A DNA stretch of 38,253 nt from Enhydrobacter aerosaccus (GTDB lineage Bacteria > Pseudomonadota > Alphaproteobacteria > Reyranellales > Reyranellaceae), in the NCBI GenBank assembly GCA_903839865.1, contig CAIMEE010000023.1, positions 1 to 38,253 on the forward strand, given 5' to 3'. The notes beneath the pieces are model-generated. The model saw only the letters and a list, made by a program, of their open reading frames with translations. It was not told the origin of the DNA and searched no databases. The position numbers and the translations under genes were made by a program. This document shows, piece by piece, positions 15,825-23,295 of the stretch (position 1 is the first letter of the stretch; the number at the start of each line of letters is the position of its first letter).

Positions 15825-16193
15825 ATGACAACAGATATCGAGCGCGTTCCCAACAAGAAGCTGCCCAGCAAGTCGTCGGTGGCGATCTACCGGCTGCCGG
15901 GCGGCGGCGGATTCATGTGGGCGGTGGCGACCTCGCCCGACCGGACGCAGGACATCAAGGCGCAGACCTTGGGATGCCTCGGCGTGATCGACGGTTACTT
16001 GAAGGATGCGGGCCTCGATCGCACGCGCATCGTGAAGGCGGAGGTCGTCGTCACGGACCACGACAACAAGCCCGCCTTCGATGAGGCATGGGCCACCTGG
16101 ATGCCCGACAAGTACGGGCCGGTACGCTCGTTCGTGGAGTCGGTGATGCCCGAGGGCGACCTCATCGAGATCATCATCACCGCTGCGCTTTAA
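15825..16193 (+). CDS. RidA-family protein
   Basis: 122 residues from the ATG at 15825. This start gives the usual short N-terminus, although 15804 is also in frame. A Val-Ala-Thr-Ser-Pro strand, a helix with Gln-Thr-Leu-Gly-Cys-Leu-Gly-Val-Ile, and Lys-Tyr-Gly-Pro-Val-Arg-Ser-Phe-Val with an Arg at the catalytic position are visible. The C-terminal strand is Asp-Leu-Ile-Glu-Ile-Ile-Ile-Thr-Ala, close to the RidA pattern. It may detoxify enamine/imine intermediates or act on a related small molecule. The gene is alone and divergent from prs, and it ends just before a palindromic repeat that separates it from the convergent dioxygenase gene. Confidence 0.82.
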   Translation: MTTDIERVPNKKLPSKSSVAIYRLPGGGGFMWAVATSPDRTQDIKAQTLGCLGVIDGYLKDAGLDRTRIVKAEVVVTDHDNKPAFDEAWATWMPDKYGPVRSFVESVMPEGDLIEIIITAAL

Positions 16194-16212
16194 GGTCTTT
16201 CTGCACGCACGA

Positions 16213-16320
16213 CCTCATCCTGAGGAGGCCCCCAGGGCCGTCTCGAAGGATGGGCAACAGACGCGGTGCTCGTTCCCATCCCTCGAGACGCGCCGCTGCG
16301 CGTCGCTCCTCAGGATGAGG
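16213..16320. repeat. Palindromic intergenic repeat element, copy A
   Basis: A 108-base element with perfect 15-base outer arms (CCTCATCCTGAGGAG / CTCCTCAGGATGAGG) and inner arms GTCTCGAAGGATGGG / CCCATCCCTCGAGAC (one mismatch). The arms surround a conserved asymmetric centre. A second copy lies at 37125-37236 in the same orientation. Here it fills the gap between two convergent genes, where the hairpin could act as a bidirectional terminator. Confidence 0.88.
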
Positions 16321-16340
16321 TTATTGCCGGGTTCCCGACT

Positions 16341-17234
16341 CTAGTAGGGCGCCTTGTCGTCGATCGTGATGATACGGTGCAGGCGCCGCACCGCGCTCGA
16401 CTCGTCCCATTCGCTGGCGCGATGGATCGAGCAGCGATTGTCCGACATCAGCACGTCGCCGGGCAGCCAGCGGTGCTGATAGGAAAAGCGATCCTGGATC
16501 ATGTGCTGCAATAGCTCGTCGTAGAGTTCCTGCGCCGCAGCCGGTTCCATGCCGTCGATGGCCGAGCCCCACTCGCCGCCGAGATAAAGCCCACGCTTCT
16601 TGATCTCCGGATGCGTGCGAACCAGCGGATGCACGACATCGGGGATCTTCTTGCGCTCGGCTTCCATCTCTTCCTTCGTGGCTTCGGGGAAGAGGTTCTT
16701 GAACAGGCGCGCGCGCGAATGCAGCACCTTCAGCCCCTCAATCTCGGCGCGCTTTTCGGCGGACAGCGCTTCATAGGCCGCGATGCCGTTGGCGTAGCGC
16801 GTGTCGCCCTGGTCCTTCGGCACCTGGATCGCGTGGAGGTAGGTGAACAGGCCGGGCTCCGGCAGGTGATAGTGATCGGTGTGCCAGTTGAGGCCGACCT
16901 TGGGCGAGCCGACCTTGGCTTCCTTCTCGTGCACGTTGCCGACGACGAAGATCTCGTGATGCTCGGGCAGGCAATAGTGCCGCAGCGAGTGCAGGTCGGG
17001 CCGTCCGCCGAAGCGGTTGGCGAAGGCAAGATATTCGCCGGGCGTCACGTGCTCCTGCCCCCGGAACAGCAGCAGGGTACGCTCCACGCACGCGGCGCGG
17101 ATGATCCCGACCATCTCGGCATCGAGCTCTTCACTGAGATCGACGCCGTCGATGCGGGTGGCAACATTCTCGGCAAGATCGGTGACCTTGAGACCGCGCG
17201 CCGCAGCGGCCGAGCGCCAGTTGAACTGCTCCAT
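16341..17234 (-). CDS. TauD/TfdA-family Fe(II)/2-oxoglutarate dioxygenase
   Basis: 297 residues from the ATG at 17234, preceded by AAGGAGGG. The iron facial triad is His118-x-Asp120 (Trp-His-Thr-Asp-His) and His271 (Ser-Ile-His-Arg). Arg284 or Arg287 is the likely 2-oxoglutarate ligand. The family hydroxylates taurine, phenoxyacetates, amino-acid derivatives and other small acids; the substrate here is not evident. It is divergent from an amino-acid-type ABC operon, so the imported compound may be its substrate (inference). A sigma-54-like promoter faces it from within the 72-base divergent region. Confidence 0.92.
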   Translation of the reverse strand: MEQFNWRSAAAARGLKVTDLAENVATRIDGVDLSEELDAEMVGIIRAACVERTLLLFRGQEHVTPGEYLAFANRFGGRPDLHSLRHYCLPEHHEIFVVGNVHEKEAKVGSPKVGLNWHTDHYHLPEPGLFTYLHAIQVPKDQGDTRYANGIAAYEALSAEKRAEIEGLKVLHSRARLFKNLFPEATKEEMEAERKKIPDVVHPLVRTHPEIKKRGLYLGGEWGSAIDGMEPAAAQELYDELLQHMIQDRFSYQHRWLPGDVLMSDNRCSIHRASEWDESSAVRRLHRIITIDDKAPY

Positions 17235-17248
17235 CGCACCCTCCTTGG

Positions 17249-17264
17249 TGGCACCGTTATTGCA
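17249..17264 (+). promoter_or_regulatory. Sigma-54-type promoter for the amino-acid ABC operon
   Basis: TGGCACCGTTATTGCA matches the sigma-54 consensus TGGCACG-N4-TTGCW at every defined base except one (G to C after TGGCAC), with the required GG-N10-GC spacing. The predicted start near 17275 gives a leader of about 32 bases to the ATG at 17307, with AAGGAAGG as ribosome-binding site. Confidence 0.65.
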
Positions 17265-17273
17265 CGCCATTAA

Positions 17274-17289
17274 AGCAAGCTTTATGCCG
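17274..17289 (-). promoter_or_regulatory. Sigma-54-type promoter for the dioxygenase gene
   Basis: On the minus strand CGGCATAAAGCTTGCT keeps GGCA and TTGCT with the exact GG-N10-GC spacing. The predicted start near 17263 gives a leader of about 29 bases containing AAGGAGG. It overlaps the palindrome TAAAGCAAGCTTTA (17271-17284) and lies face to face with the opposite-strand sigma-54 site. Confidence 0.5.
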
Positions 17290-17306
17290 ATAAAGGAAGG
17301 TCTCCC

Positions 17307-18137
17307 ATGCGTACTCGTTGGCTCTCTCTTTCCGTGGCGCTTGTGTGTTTTAGCGTCCTGCCGGCGGCCGCGCAGACCTGCAAGTCCGCCATTCCCGATT
17401 CCGACCTCGTCGCGCCGGGCAAGATCCAGATGTCCATCAACCCCACTTTGCCGCCGCAGCAGTTCATCGACGAGAAGGGTGAGCTGCAGGGTTTGAACGT
17501 CGAACTCATGAAGGAGATTGCCAAGCGTCTGTGCATTCCGCTGGAATTCATCCGCATGGACTTCCCGCCGATGGTGCCGGCACTGACGGCAGGCCGCTTC
17601 GATGGCATCGACACCGGCATGTTTTGGACGGAGGAGCGCTCGAAGATCGCCTACACCGTGCCGTACGCCCAGCAGACGATCAGCATCACCGTCGCCAAGG
17701 GCAAGCCGAAGCTCGCGTCGATGGAGGCTATCGGTGGCAAGAAGGCGGGCGTCGAGGTGAACTCCTACCAGGAGCGCTGGCTGCGCGGCGCCGACAAGGA
17801 AGCAACCGCCAAGGGCGCAAAGCCGATCGAGATCCTCACCTTCACGACCCAGACCGACGTGATCGCGGCGCTGCGGGCCGGGCAGGTCGAGGCCGCGATC
17901 CTGATCGACCAGACCGCGAAGGAGATCGAGCGGCGCGGCGTGGTCGAGGTCACCGCGACGGGCCTGGGTGGCGCGCCGACCACGATGATGTATCGGAATC
18001 GCGCCGTCGCGGAAAAAGTCGCGGCGACGTTGACCGCAATGAAGGCCGATGGCACCTACGATAAACTGTTCGACAAATTCGGGATCACCAAGGCGCCCGA
18101 GTCGGTCTTCACCATCCGCGGGCCCGGTCCGAAGTAA
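17307..18137 (+). CDS. Amino-acid-type ABC transporter substrate-binding protein
   Basis: 276 residues with a Sec signal peptide (cleavage after Ala-Ala-Ala-Gln near 23) and an SBP family 3 fold. Typical elements are Asn-Pro-Thr-Leu-Pro-Pro-Gln-Gln-Phe-Ile-Asp, Glu-Leu-Gln-Gly-Leu-Asn-Val-Glu-Leu-Met-Lys-Glu-Ile, Arg-Phe-Asp-Gly-Ile-Asp-Thr-Gly-Met and Val-Glu-Val-Asn-Ser-Tyr-Gln-Glu. The protein is periplasmic and delivers a polar amino acid or similar compound to the permease encoded 30 bases downstream. A near-consensus sigma-54 promoter precedes it, suggesting nitrogen control. Confidence 0.92.
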   Translation: MRTRWLSLSVALVCFSVLPAAAQTCKSAIPDSDLVAPGKIQMSINPTLPPQQFIDEKGELQGLNVELMKEIAKRLCIPLEFIRMDFPPMVPALTAGRFDGIDTGMFWTEERSKIAYTVPYAQQTISITVAKGKPKLASMEAIGGKKAGVEVNSYQERWLRGADKEATAKGAKPIEILTFTTQTDVIAALRAGQVEAAILIDQTAKEIERRGVVEVTATGLGGAPTTMMYRNRAVAEKVAATLTAMKADGTYDKLFDKFGITKAPESVFTIRGPGPK

Positions 18138-18167
18138 CGCCGGCGGCGCCCATATAGAAGGCGCGTC

Positions 18168-18878
18168 ATGCAAGGCTTTGCCGTCCAGAACTTCCTCGAT
18201 GCGCTGGTCAACCCGTTCCTGCTGATGGGCGCGCTGGTCACGGCAGGCCTGACCGTGGCCGGCCTGACCGGTGGCTTCGTGTTCGGCCTGCTGGTCGCCG
18301 TTCTGCGGTCGTCATCCTACCGCGTGCTCTCGCGCTTCGCGCAGGTCTACATCTGGTTCTTCCGCGGCACGCCGCTCCTGATCCAGATGGTGGCGATCTA
18401 TTCCGGCCTGCCGCAGGTCGGCATCAAGTTCGGCGTCTTCACGTCGGTGATGGTGGCGCTCATCTCCAACGAGGCGGCCTACATGGCCGAGATCATCCGC
18501 GGCGGCTTCCTCGCCATTCCGCCCGGCCAGACCGATGCCGCGAAGGCGCTGGGACTAAACCGCTGGCAGACGCTGACCAAGATCCAGTTGCCGCAGGCAG
18601 TGCGGATCATCCTGCCGGCCGTCGGCAATTCGGTGAACGGGCTGCTGAAAGCCACTTCCATCGCCTCCGTCATTTCGATGGAAGAGCTGATGCGACGCAG
18701 TGAGATGATCATGCAGCTCAAGTTCGACGTGCTCGAGGTCTTTGCCGCCGCCGCCGTCGACTATCTCATCCTGACGACCCTGTGGGACCAGGTGCAGAAG
18801 CGCCTCGAGAAGCGCTTCAATCGCGGCGAGAGGCCCAAGGTCGCAGCGGCCGTGGAACAGGCCGCCCTGCCGCGTTAG
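18168..18878 (+). CDS. Amino-acid-type ABC transporter permease (HisM/GlnP family)
   Basis: 236 residues with about five membrane segments. The region near 60-85 (Trp-Phe-Phe-Arg-Gly-Thr-Pro-Leu-Leu-Ile-Gln) and the EAA loop near 115-135 (Asp-Ala-Ala-Lys-Ala-Leu-Gly-Leu-Asn) are diagnostic of polar amino-acid permeases. It is co-transcribed with the upstream binding protein. No ATPase gene lies in this operon, so the ATPase must be supplied from elsewhere. A single permease would act as a homodimer unless a partner is encoded elsewhere. Confidence 0.93.
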   Translation: MQGFAVQNFLDALVNPFLLMGALVTAGLTVAGLTGGFVFGLLVAVLRSSSYRVLSRFAQVYIWFFRGTPLLIQMVAIYSGLPQVGIKFGVFTSVMVALISNEAAYMAEIIRGGFLAIPPGQTDAAKALGLNRWQTLTKIQLPQAVRIILPAVGNSVNGLLKATSIASVISMEELMRRSEMIMQLKFDVLEVFAAAAVDYLILTTLWDQVQKRLEKRFNRGERPKVAAAVEQAALPR

Positions 18879-18887
18879 GCTCGGGCC

Positions 18888-19280
18888 ATGAGCGCCATCA
18901 AGTTCCACATGATCGACGGACTGCCGAGGTCCGTCTCGCCGTCGAGCCACGCCACCGAAGCCGACGGCTTCGTCTACCTGACCGGCCAGTTCGGCCGCGA
19001 CCTCGACGACCCGGCCAGGCCGCTGCCTGACGGCATCCGCGCGCAGACCGAACGCACCCTGTCCAATATGCGCCGCGTGCTGGGTGCGCTCGACCTCACG
19101 ATGGGGCAGGTGTTGCGGGTGCGCGTGTTCCTGACCCACTTCAAGCGCGACTACGACGCCATGAACGACGTCTACGCCGGCTTCTTCCCGGCCGCCGCAC
19201 GTCCGGTCCGGACCTGCGTCGGCGTTACCGATCTGGTGCGCGACGCATTGATCGAAATCGACTGCGTCGCGAAGCGCTAG
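18888..19280 (+). CDS. RidA-family protein, amino-acid ABC operon
   Basis: 130 residues. The Tyr-Leu-Thr-Gly-Gln-Phe-Gly strand, the Gln-Thr-Glu-Arg-Thr-Leu-Ser-Asn helix, the catalytic Arg in Ala-Arg-Pro-Val-Arg-Thr-Cys-Val-Gly-Val and the final Leu-Ile-Glu-Ile-Asp-Cys-Val-Ala fit an active RidA-type protein. It begins 9 bases after the permease stop, so it is co-expressed with the importer. It probably handles an imine or enamine formed when the imported compound is broken down. It converges with the M81 peptidase gene, with one base between them. Confidence 0.9.
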   Translation: MSAIKFHMIDGLPRSVSPSSHATEADGFVYLTGQFGRDLDDPARPLPDGIRAQTERTLSNMRRVLGALDLTMGQVLRVRVFLTHFKRDYDAMNDVYAGFFPAAARPVRTCVGVTDLVRDALIEIDCVAKR

Positions 19281-19281
19281 C

Positions 19282-20754
19282 TCACGCGGCGTGCGGGTTC
19301 GCCACGAACGGCCACTGCGTCTTGTCGGCCTTGGTGTAGGGCAGCAGCGCCCAGTCCGGCACCAGCGCGCCAGGGGCGGCCACGTAGACGACCTCTGAGG
19401 CGATCGGCGCGTAGGCGGCGTGAAAGTGCTGCATCGATTTCACCACCACGACCTTTTTTGTCGAGGGATCGACGCCCAGCTTGGTGAAGCAGTCGAGGCT
19501 GTGGCACTGGCTGCGCTTGGTGTTGACGATCACCGTCACGTTGTCGAGTTGCAAGGCCACGGCGTCACCGATCGGGTTGGTGCCCTTGCGCGAGCCGCCG
19601 AACTTGATGAACACGTCCTTCTCGAGCTTCAGCACCTTGGCGCGCGCGTCGATCGGCGGACCGGACTGCGGCCCGAGTTTGCCGCCCAGGCGAATGTCGA
19701 ACTCGGCGCCCTCGCCGACCTCGAAGGCGAGCTTCACGACGCCCGGATCCCAGAACATGGCGATCGCGGCGTCCTGTACCTTCTTGTCCAGAAGTTCGCG
19801 CAGGATGAAGGTCGAGTCGGAAGCAGCACCGCCGCCGGCGTTGTCCGACACGTCTGCCAGCACCATGGGCTTGGGCAGATTGTGCGAGCTCGCGCGCGCT
19901 ATCGCCGTGTTCAGCTCGACATAGGGCGGCTGGGTCTGGTGGCGTAGCTCGAAGAATTCCATCGCCAGTTCCCTGGCGATCTTCTGGGCCTTGGGCCTGT
20001 CGTTGTCGGTGATGGCAATGATCTTGCTGCTCATCTCCTTGATGTCCGACCATGGAAAGCCGTGCGCGATCGAGAGCGACAGCACGCCGTCCTTGCCTTC
20101 CATCGCGGAGAGCTTGTCGACAAAGCCGCGCATCGGCTCGCGCGTGGTGTGGAACACGCCGATCATGCGGCAGTCGTAGGAGGCCATCACCGGCTTGGTG
20201 CGCCCCTCGATGGCGCCTTCCATCACGTTGAAAAGATCGTCGGCGCGGTCCGAGACGTCGACGTGCGGATATTCCTTGAACAGCACCAGCACGGTGGCGT
20301 CGCGCATCGTGCCGTCGCCGATGTTGCAGTGAAGGTCGAACTCGACGCCCACGGGAATGTCGGGACCGACGACCTTGCGCACATGGGCGAGCAGGTCGCT
20401 TTCGCAGTCGTCGTAGCCTTCGGCCACCATGGCGCCGTGGCAGGACAGGAACACCGCATCGACCGGCATGGCAGCTTTCAGGTCGGCCACGATCTCGTCG
20501 CGGAAGCCCTCGTAGACCTTCTTCACCGTCTTGCCGGCGGGCATCGCGAAGGCGCAGAGGCTTTCGACAACCTCCCAGCCCTTGGCCTCGGCGCGCTGGC
20601 GCCAGACGGCCAGCGGCGCGCCGAACATCGGCACATTCTTGCCGTAGCTTCCCTTGCGGAAGAGACAGGTGTCCTCGAACAGCTGATGGCCGGTCGGGAT
20701 GGAGGCGAAGGTGTTGGTCTCGGTGCCGAGGCACGCCGTGAATATCTTGGTCAT
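19282..20754 (-). CDS. M81-family metallopeptidase (MlrC-like)
   Basis: 490 residues. The start Ile-Phe-Thr-Ala-Cys-Leu-Gly-Thr-Glu-Thr-Asn-Thr-Phe and Leu-Ser-Cys-His-Gly-Ala-Met-Val (103-110) are family hallmarks, as are Val-Glu-Phe-Asp-Leu-His-Cys-Asn (137-144) and the Asp-Val-Ser-Asp-Asn-Ala-Gly-Gly-Gly motif. The conserved Asp/His residues are the expected zinc ligands. MlrC, the founding member, degrades linearised microcystin, but most soil-bacterial members sit near ABC importers and probably hydrolyse other amide compounds. No signal peptide is seen, so it acts in the cytoplasm on imported substrate. Confidence 0.93.
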   Translation of the reverse strand: MTKIFTACLGTETNTFASIPTGHQLFEDTCLFRKGSYGKNVPMFGAPLAVWRQRAEAKGWEVVESLCAFAMPAGKTVKKVYEGFRDEIVADLKAAMPVDAVFLSCHGAMVAEGYDDCESDLLAHVRKVVGPDIPVGVEFDLHCNIGDGTMRDATVLVLFKEYPHVDVSDRADDLFNVMEGAIEGRTKPVMASYDCRMIGVFHTTREPMRGFVDKLSAMEGKDGVLSLSIAHGFPWSDIKEMSSKIIAITDNDRPKAQKIARELAMEFFELRHQTQPPYVELNTAIARASSHNLPKPMVLADVSDNAGGGAASDSTFILRELLDKKVQDAAIAMFWDPGVVKLAFEVGEGAEFDIRLGGKLGPQSGPPIDARAKVLKLEKDVFIKFGGSRKGTNPIGDAVALQLDNVTVIVNTKRSQCHSLDCFTKLGVDPSTKKVVVVKSMQHFHAAYAPIASEVVYVAAPGALVPDWALLPYTKADKTQWPFVANPHAA

Positions 20755-20769
20755 GCCCCGACTGTAGCG

Positions 20770-22146
20770 TTATTTCAGCGTCGCGACATCGGCGATCAGG
20801 CGCGCCACCGAATCGAGGTCGTTTCGCCGCTCGAACGACATGCCCATCCGGACGACGACCAGGTCGAGCGAGGGCACGACCACGACATATTGTCCGTAGG
20901 CACCGCGCGCCATGAAGGCATCGGCCGGCATGCCGCGCCCGATGCGATAGCGCGCGCCGCCGCTGTCGCCGCGGTTGGTCCAGAAGCCCGCAGCATAGCC
21001 GTACTCGTCGCTGTGCGGCGTGTATTTCGCCGAGTAGTCGACCCAGCCTTCGGGCAGGAGGCGCTCGCCGCCGACCACGCCGTCATGCAGATAGAGCAGC
21101 CCGAAGCGGGCCCAGTCGCGCGCCGAGGCCAGAATGTGGCTGGACCCGATCGGGGTGCCGGTGGCGTCGAACTCCAGGGTGACACGGCGCATGCCGAGCT
21201 TGTCGAACAGTTCGCGATGCGCGAAGGCCAGCGTCGCTGCGGCCGTGCCGCCCGCCTGGTCGCGGATCACGCGGGAGAGCAGCAGCGTGTTGCCGTTGGT
21301 GTAGTTCCAGTCGCTGCCCGGCGCGAACTTCAGCGGGACTTTCTCCGCGAAGCCCGCCATGTCGCGCTCGACGAAGACCATCCGTGCCGAGGGATCGAAG
21401 GCGTCCGTGGCGCTGGCCGTCAGCGACTGGCCGATGTCGAGGCCGCTGTTCATGCGCAGCAGGTTATCGAGTGTGATCGCATGGCGTGGGTCGCTCGGGT
21501 CGGACCAGGCGGCGATCGGGGCGGGACCCTGCATCGAGATCCGGCCCTGGCGCACCAGGATGCCGAGCAGCGCGTTGGTCACCGATTTGGTCATCGACCA
21601 GCCGATGATTTTGCTCTCGATGCCGTAGCCCGGCGCGTAGCGTTCGGCGATGACCTTGCCGCCCTTCACGACCACGACGGCCTTGGTGCCGCGCTGCGGT
21701 GTGCCGGGTTCCTCGAACAGACGGTCGAGGGCCGCCTTCAGCGCGGGATCCGTCGGCTCGACCGGCGTTGGCCCCGCGATCTCCGGCAGCAGGCTGGGGG
21801 CTGCTTCGCCGAGGGCGATCCGTTCGGCCGGCGCCACAGGATCCTTCAGCACGATACAGCCCAGCGGGCCGCGGTAGGCGGCTCGGCTCTCCGCCATGCC
21901 GGCGAAGGTCGCCGTCACCTCGCCCTTGTCGCGGTCGACGGTGTGGCCGAGCAGGAAGTTGGCCGGCCCCATCGTGGGCGCCACCGCCTCGCGATAGAAG
22001 GTCTCGGGATCGACGCCGGTAACGAAGGTGGCGGAACAGAGCTGGTGGCTCACGAAGCCGGTGGCGACATGGGTGGCGCGGTCGATCGAGCCGCAGCCGG
22101 CGAGCAGAAAGGGCAGGGCGGCGAGCGGAAGCAGGGAACGGGGCAT
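20770..22146 (-). CDS. Serine hydrolase, class C beta-lactamase/NylB-like lipoprotein
   Basis: 458 residues with a lipoprotein signal (Leu-Leu-Ala-Gly-Cys, Cys18). An N-terminal domain (about 25-125) precedes the beta-lactamase/DD-peptidase fold. That fold carries Ser184-Met-Thr-Lys187 (SxxK nucleophile and base) and Tyr282-Thr-Asn284 (YxN). The third motif is not a clear KTG; Arg-Gly-Ala-Tyr-Gly-Gln-Tyr occupies the region, as in 6-aminohexanoate-dimer hydrolase and esterase relatives. It is probably a membrane-anchored periplasmic amidase or esterase rather than a resistance enzyme. It lies 15 bases after the M81 gene on the same strand. Confidence 0.9.
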   Translation of the reverse strand: MPRSLLPLAALPFLLAGCGSIDRATHVATGFVSHQLCSATFVTGVDPETFYREAVAPTMGPANFLLGHTVDRDKGEVTATFAGMAESRAAYRGPLGCIVLKDPVAPAERIALGEAAPSLLPEIAGPTPVEPTDPALKAALDRLFEEPGTPQRGTKAVVVVKGGKVIAERYAPGYGIESKIIGWSMTKSVTNALLGILVRQGRISMQGPAPIAAWSDPSDPRHAITLDNLLRMNSGLDIGQSLTASATDAFDPSARMVFVERDMAGFAEKVPLKFAPGSDWNYTNGNTLLLSRVIRDQAGGTAAATLAFAHRELFDKLGMRRVTLEFDATGTPIGSSHILASARDWARFGLLYLHDGVVGGERLLPEGWVDYSAKYTPHSDEYGYAAGFWTNRGDSGGARYRIGRGMPADAFMARGAYGQYVVVVPSLDLVVVRMGMSFERRNDLDSVARLIADVATLK

Positions 22147-22185
22147 GGAAGGCTCCTCGGGGACGGCGGAAATGCCGCCGCCACC

Positions 22186-23295
22186 CTAGGGAGCGGGCGA
22201 AATCCTTCTCGCCGAAGTCGAAAACCCGCTCGCTGATTCCGGAATCGGCGGGTTTTTCTCTCCTGATCGCCTGAATTGGCTGGGCGTCATGCCGGTATCC
22301 GCCTTGAAGGCGCGATTGAACGGGCCGAGCGAACTGAAGCCTGCGTCCAGCGCAAGGGTCAGCACCGGTACCTCGGCCTGGGTGGGATCGATCAGGGCGG
22401 CCTTCACTTCCGCAATGCGGTGGTCGTTCAGGAAGCTGTTGAAGTTGCGATAGCCCAGCGCCTGGTTGATCAGCCGGCGCAGGCGGTATTCCGGCACGCC
22501 GAGCTTCTCGGCCAGCCCGCCGATGGTCAACCCCTCCTGCCGGTGGGCTTTGTCGATCGCCATGCTGCGCTCGAGGGCGGCGAGAAGCTCCTTGTCGACC
22601 GGTTCGGCGGCGGCGGGGGGCCCGGTGGCGCCCAGCGGCGCAGAAACGAACAGCGCCTGGCCAGTATCGAGCCGCAGCAGCGACCAGGCGACGGTGCCGG
22701 CGATGGTAAGCAGGCCGAGCGACGCGGCGATGTTCGGCGCGCCGGTCTCACGGCCGGCCGGCGCGCCGGCAAGCTGAAGCAGTGCGATCGCGCCGATGTA
22801 AAGTCCCGACGCACCGACGATGAACAGCCGCAGGCGCCGGCGGCGCTCGACCAGGTCGGCGCGCCAGGTCGTCACTGTTCGCGCAATCGCCAGACCCGCG
22901 AACACGAGCGAGGAAACAGTGAGCGTCAGGCCGAGCGGAAGACTGGGAAAGAAGCAGTCGACCGTGCCCAGGACGACGAACACCAGCCAGACCGCGCCGT
23001 GCCACCAGCGCAGGCGGAACGTGTCGTCGAACAGCACGCTGGCGAACAGCCAGAAGATGGTGTTGTTGCCGGCCGACACGGCGAGCAGGGGAATCTGCCA
23101 AGGTGCGCCGCCGCCGTGAAAGGCGCTTGCCGACACGATCGCATACGCCGCCGCGCCGAGGGCGAACAGGGCACCAAGCCGCGCCGACACGACGGCGGGA
23201 TACGCGCGCAGCAACGCCGTCGCCGTCAGCACCGTCAACGCAACAGTGCCGCCGCGCAGCGCCCAATCGAGCGATTGGCCGACCTCCTGCCCCAT
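22186..23295 (-). CDS. AraC-family regulator with seven-TM N-terminal domain
   Basis: 369 residues. Residues about 10-225 contain seven hydrophobic segments. Residues about 255-350 are the AraC/XylS DNA-binding domain, with both helix-turn-helix motifs (Ile-Gly-Gly-Leu-Ala-Glu-Lys-Leu-Gly-Val-Pro; Ala-Leu-Asp-Ala-Gly-Phe-Ser-Ser-Leu-Gly-Pro-Phe-Asn-Arg-Ala-Phe). It would act from the inner membrane, sensing through the membrane domain. Its ATG at 23295 shares the A of the LysE stop codon (TGATG), so the two are co-translated and the exporter or its substrate may be the sensed partner (inference). Confidence 0.9.
   Translation of the reverse strand: MGQEVGQSLDWALRGGTVALTVLTATALLRAYPAVVSARLGALFALGAAAYAIVSASAFHGGGAPWQIPLLAVSAGNNTIFWLFASVLFDDTFRLRWWHGAVWLVFVVLGTVDCFFPSLPLGLTLTVSSLVFAGLAIARTVTTWRADLVERRRRLRLFIVGASGLYIGAIALLQLAGAPAGRETGAPNIAASLGLLTIAGTVAWSLLRLDTGQALFVSAPLGATGPPAAAEPVDKELLAALERSMAIDKAHRQEGLTIGGLAEKLGVPEYRLRRLINQALGYRNFNSFLNDHRIAEVKAALIDPTQAEVPVLTLALDAGFSSLGPFNRAFKADTGMTPSQFRRSGEKNPPIPESASGFSTSARRISPAP

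Noticed and set aside
22164-22180. CGGCGG-AAATG-CCGCCG hairpin between the AraC and serine hydrolase genes
   Set aside because: A six-base GC stem is common by chance at this base composition, and there is no U-tract.
20062-22236. 724-codon plus-strand frame opposite the M81 and serine hydrolase genes
   Set aside because: Composition of a shadow frame, no start signal, and both opposite-strand genes have complete active-site motifs.
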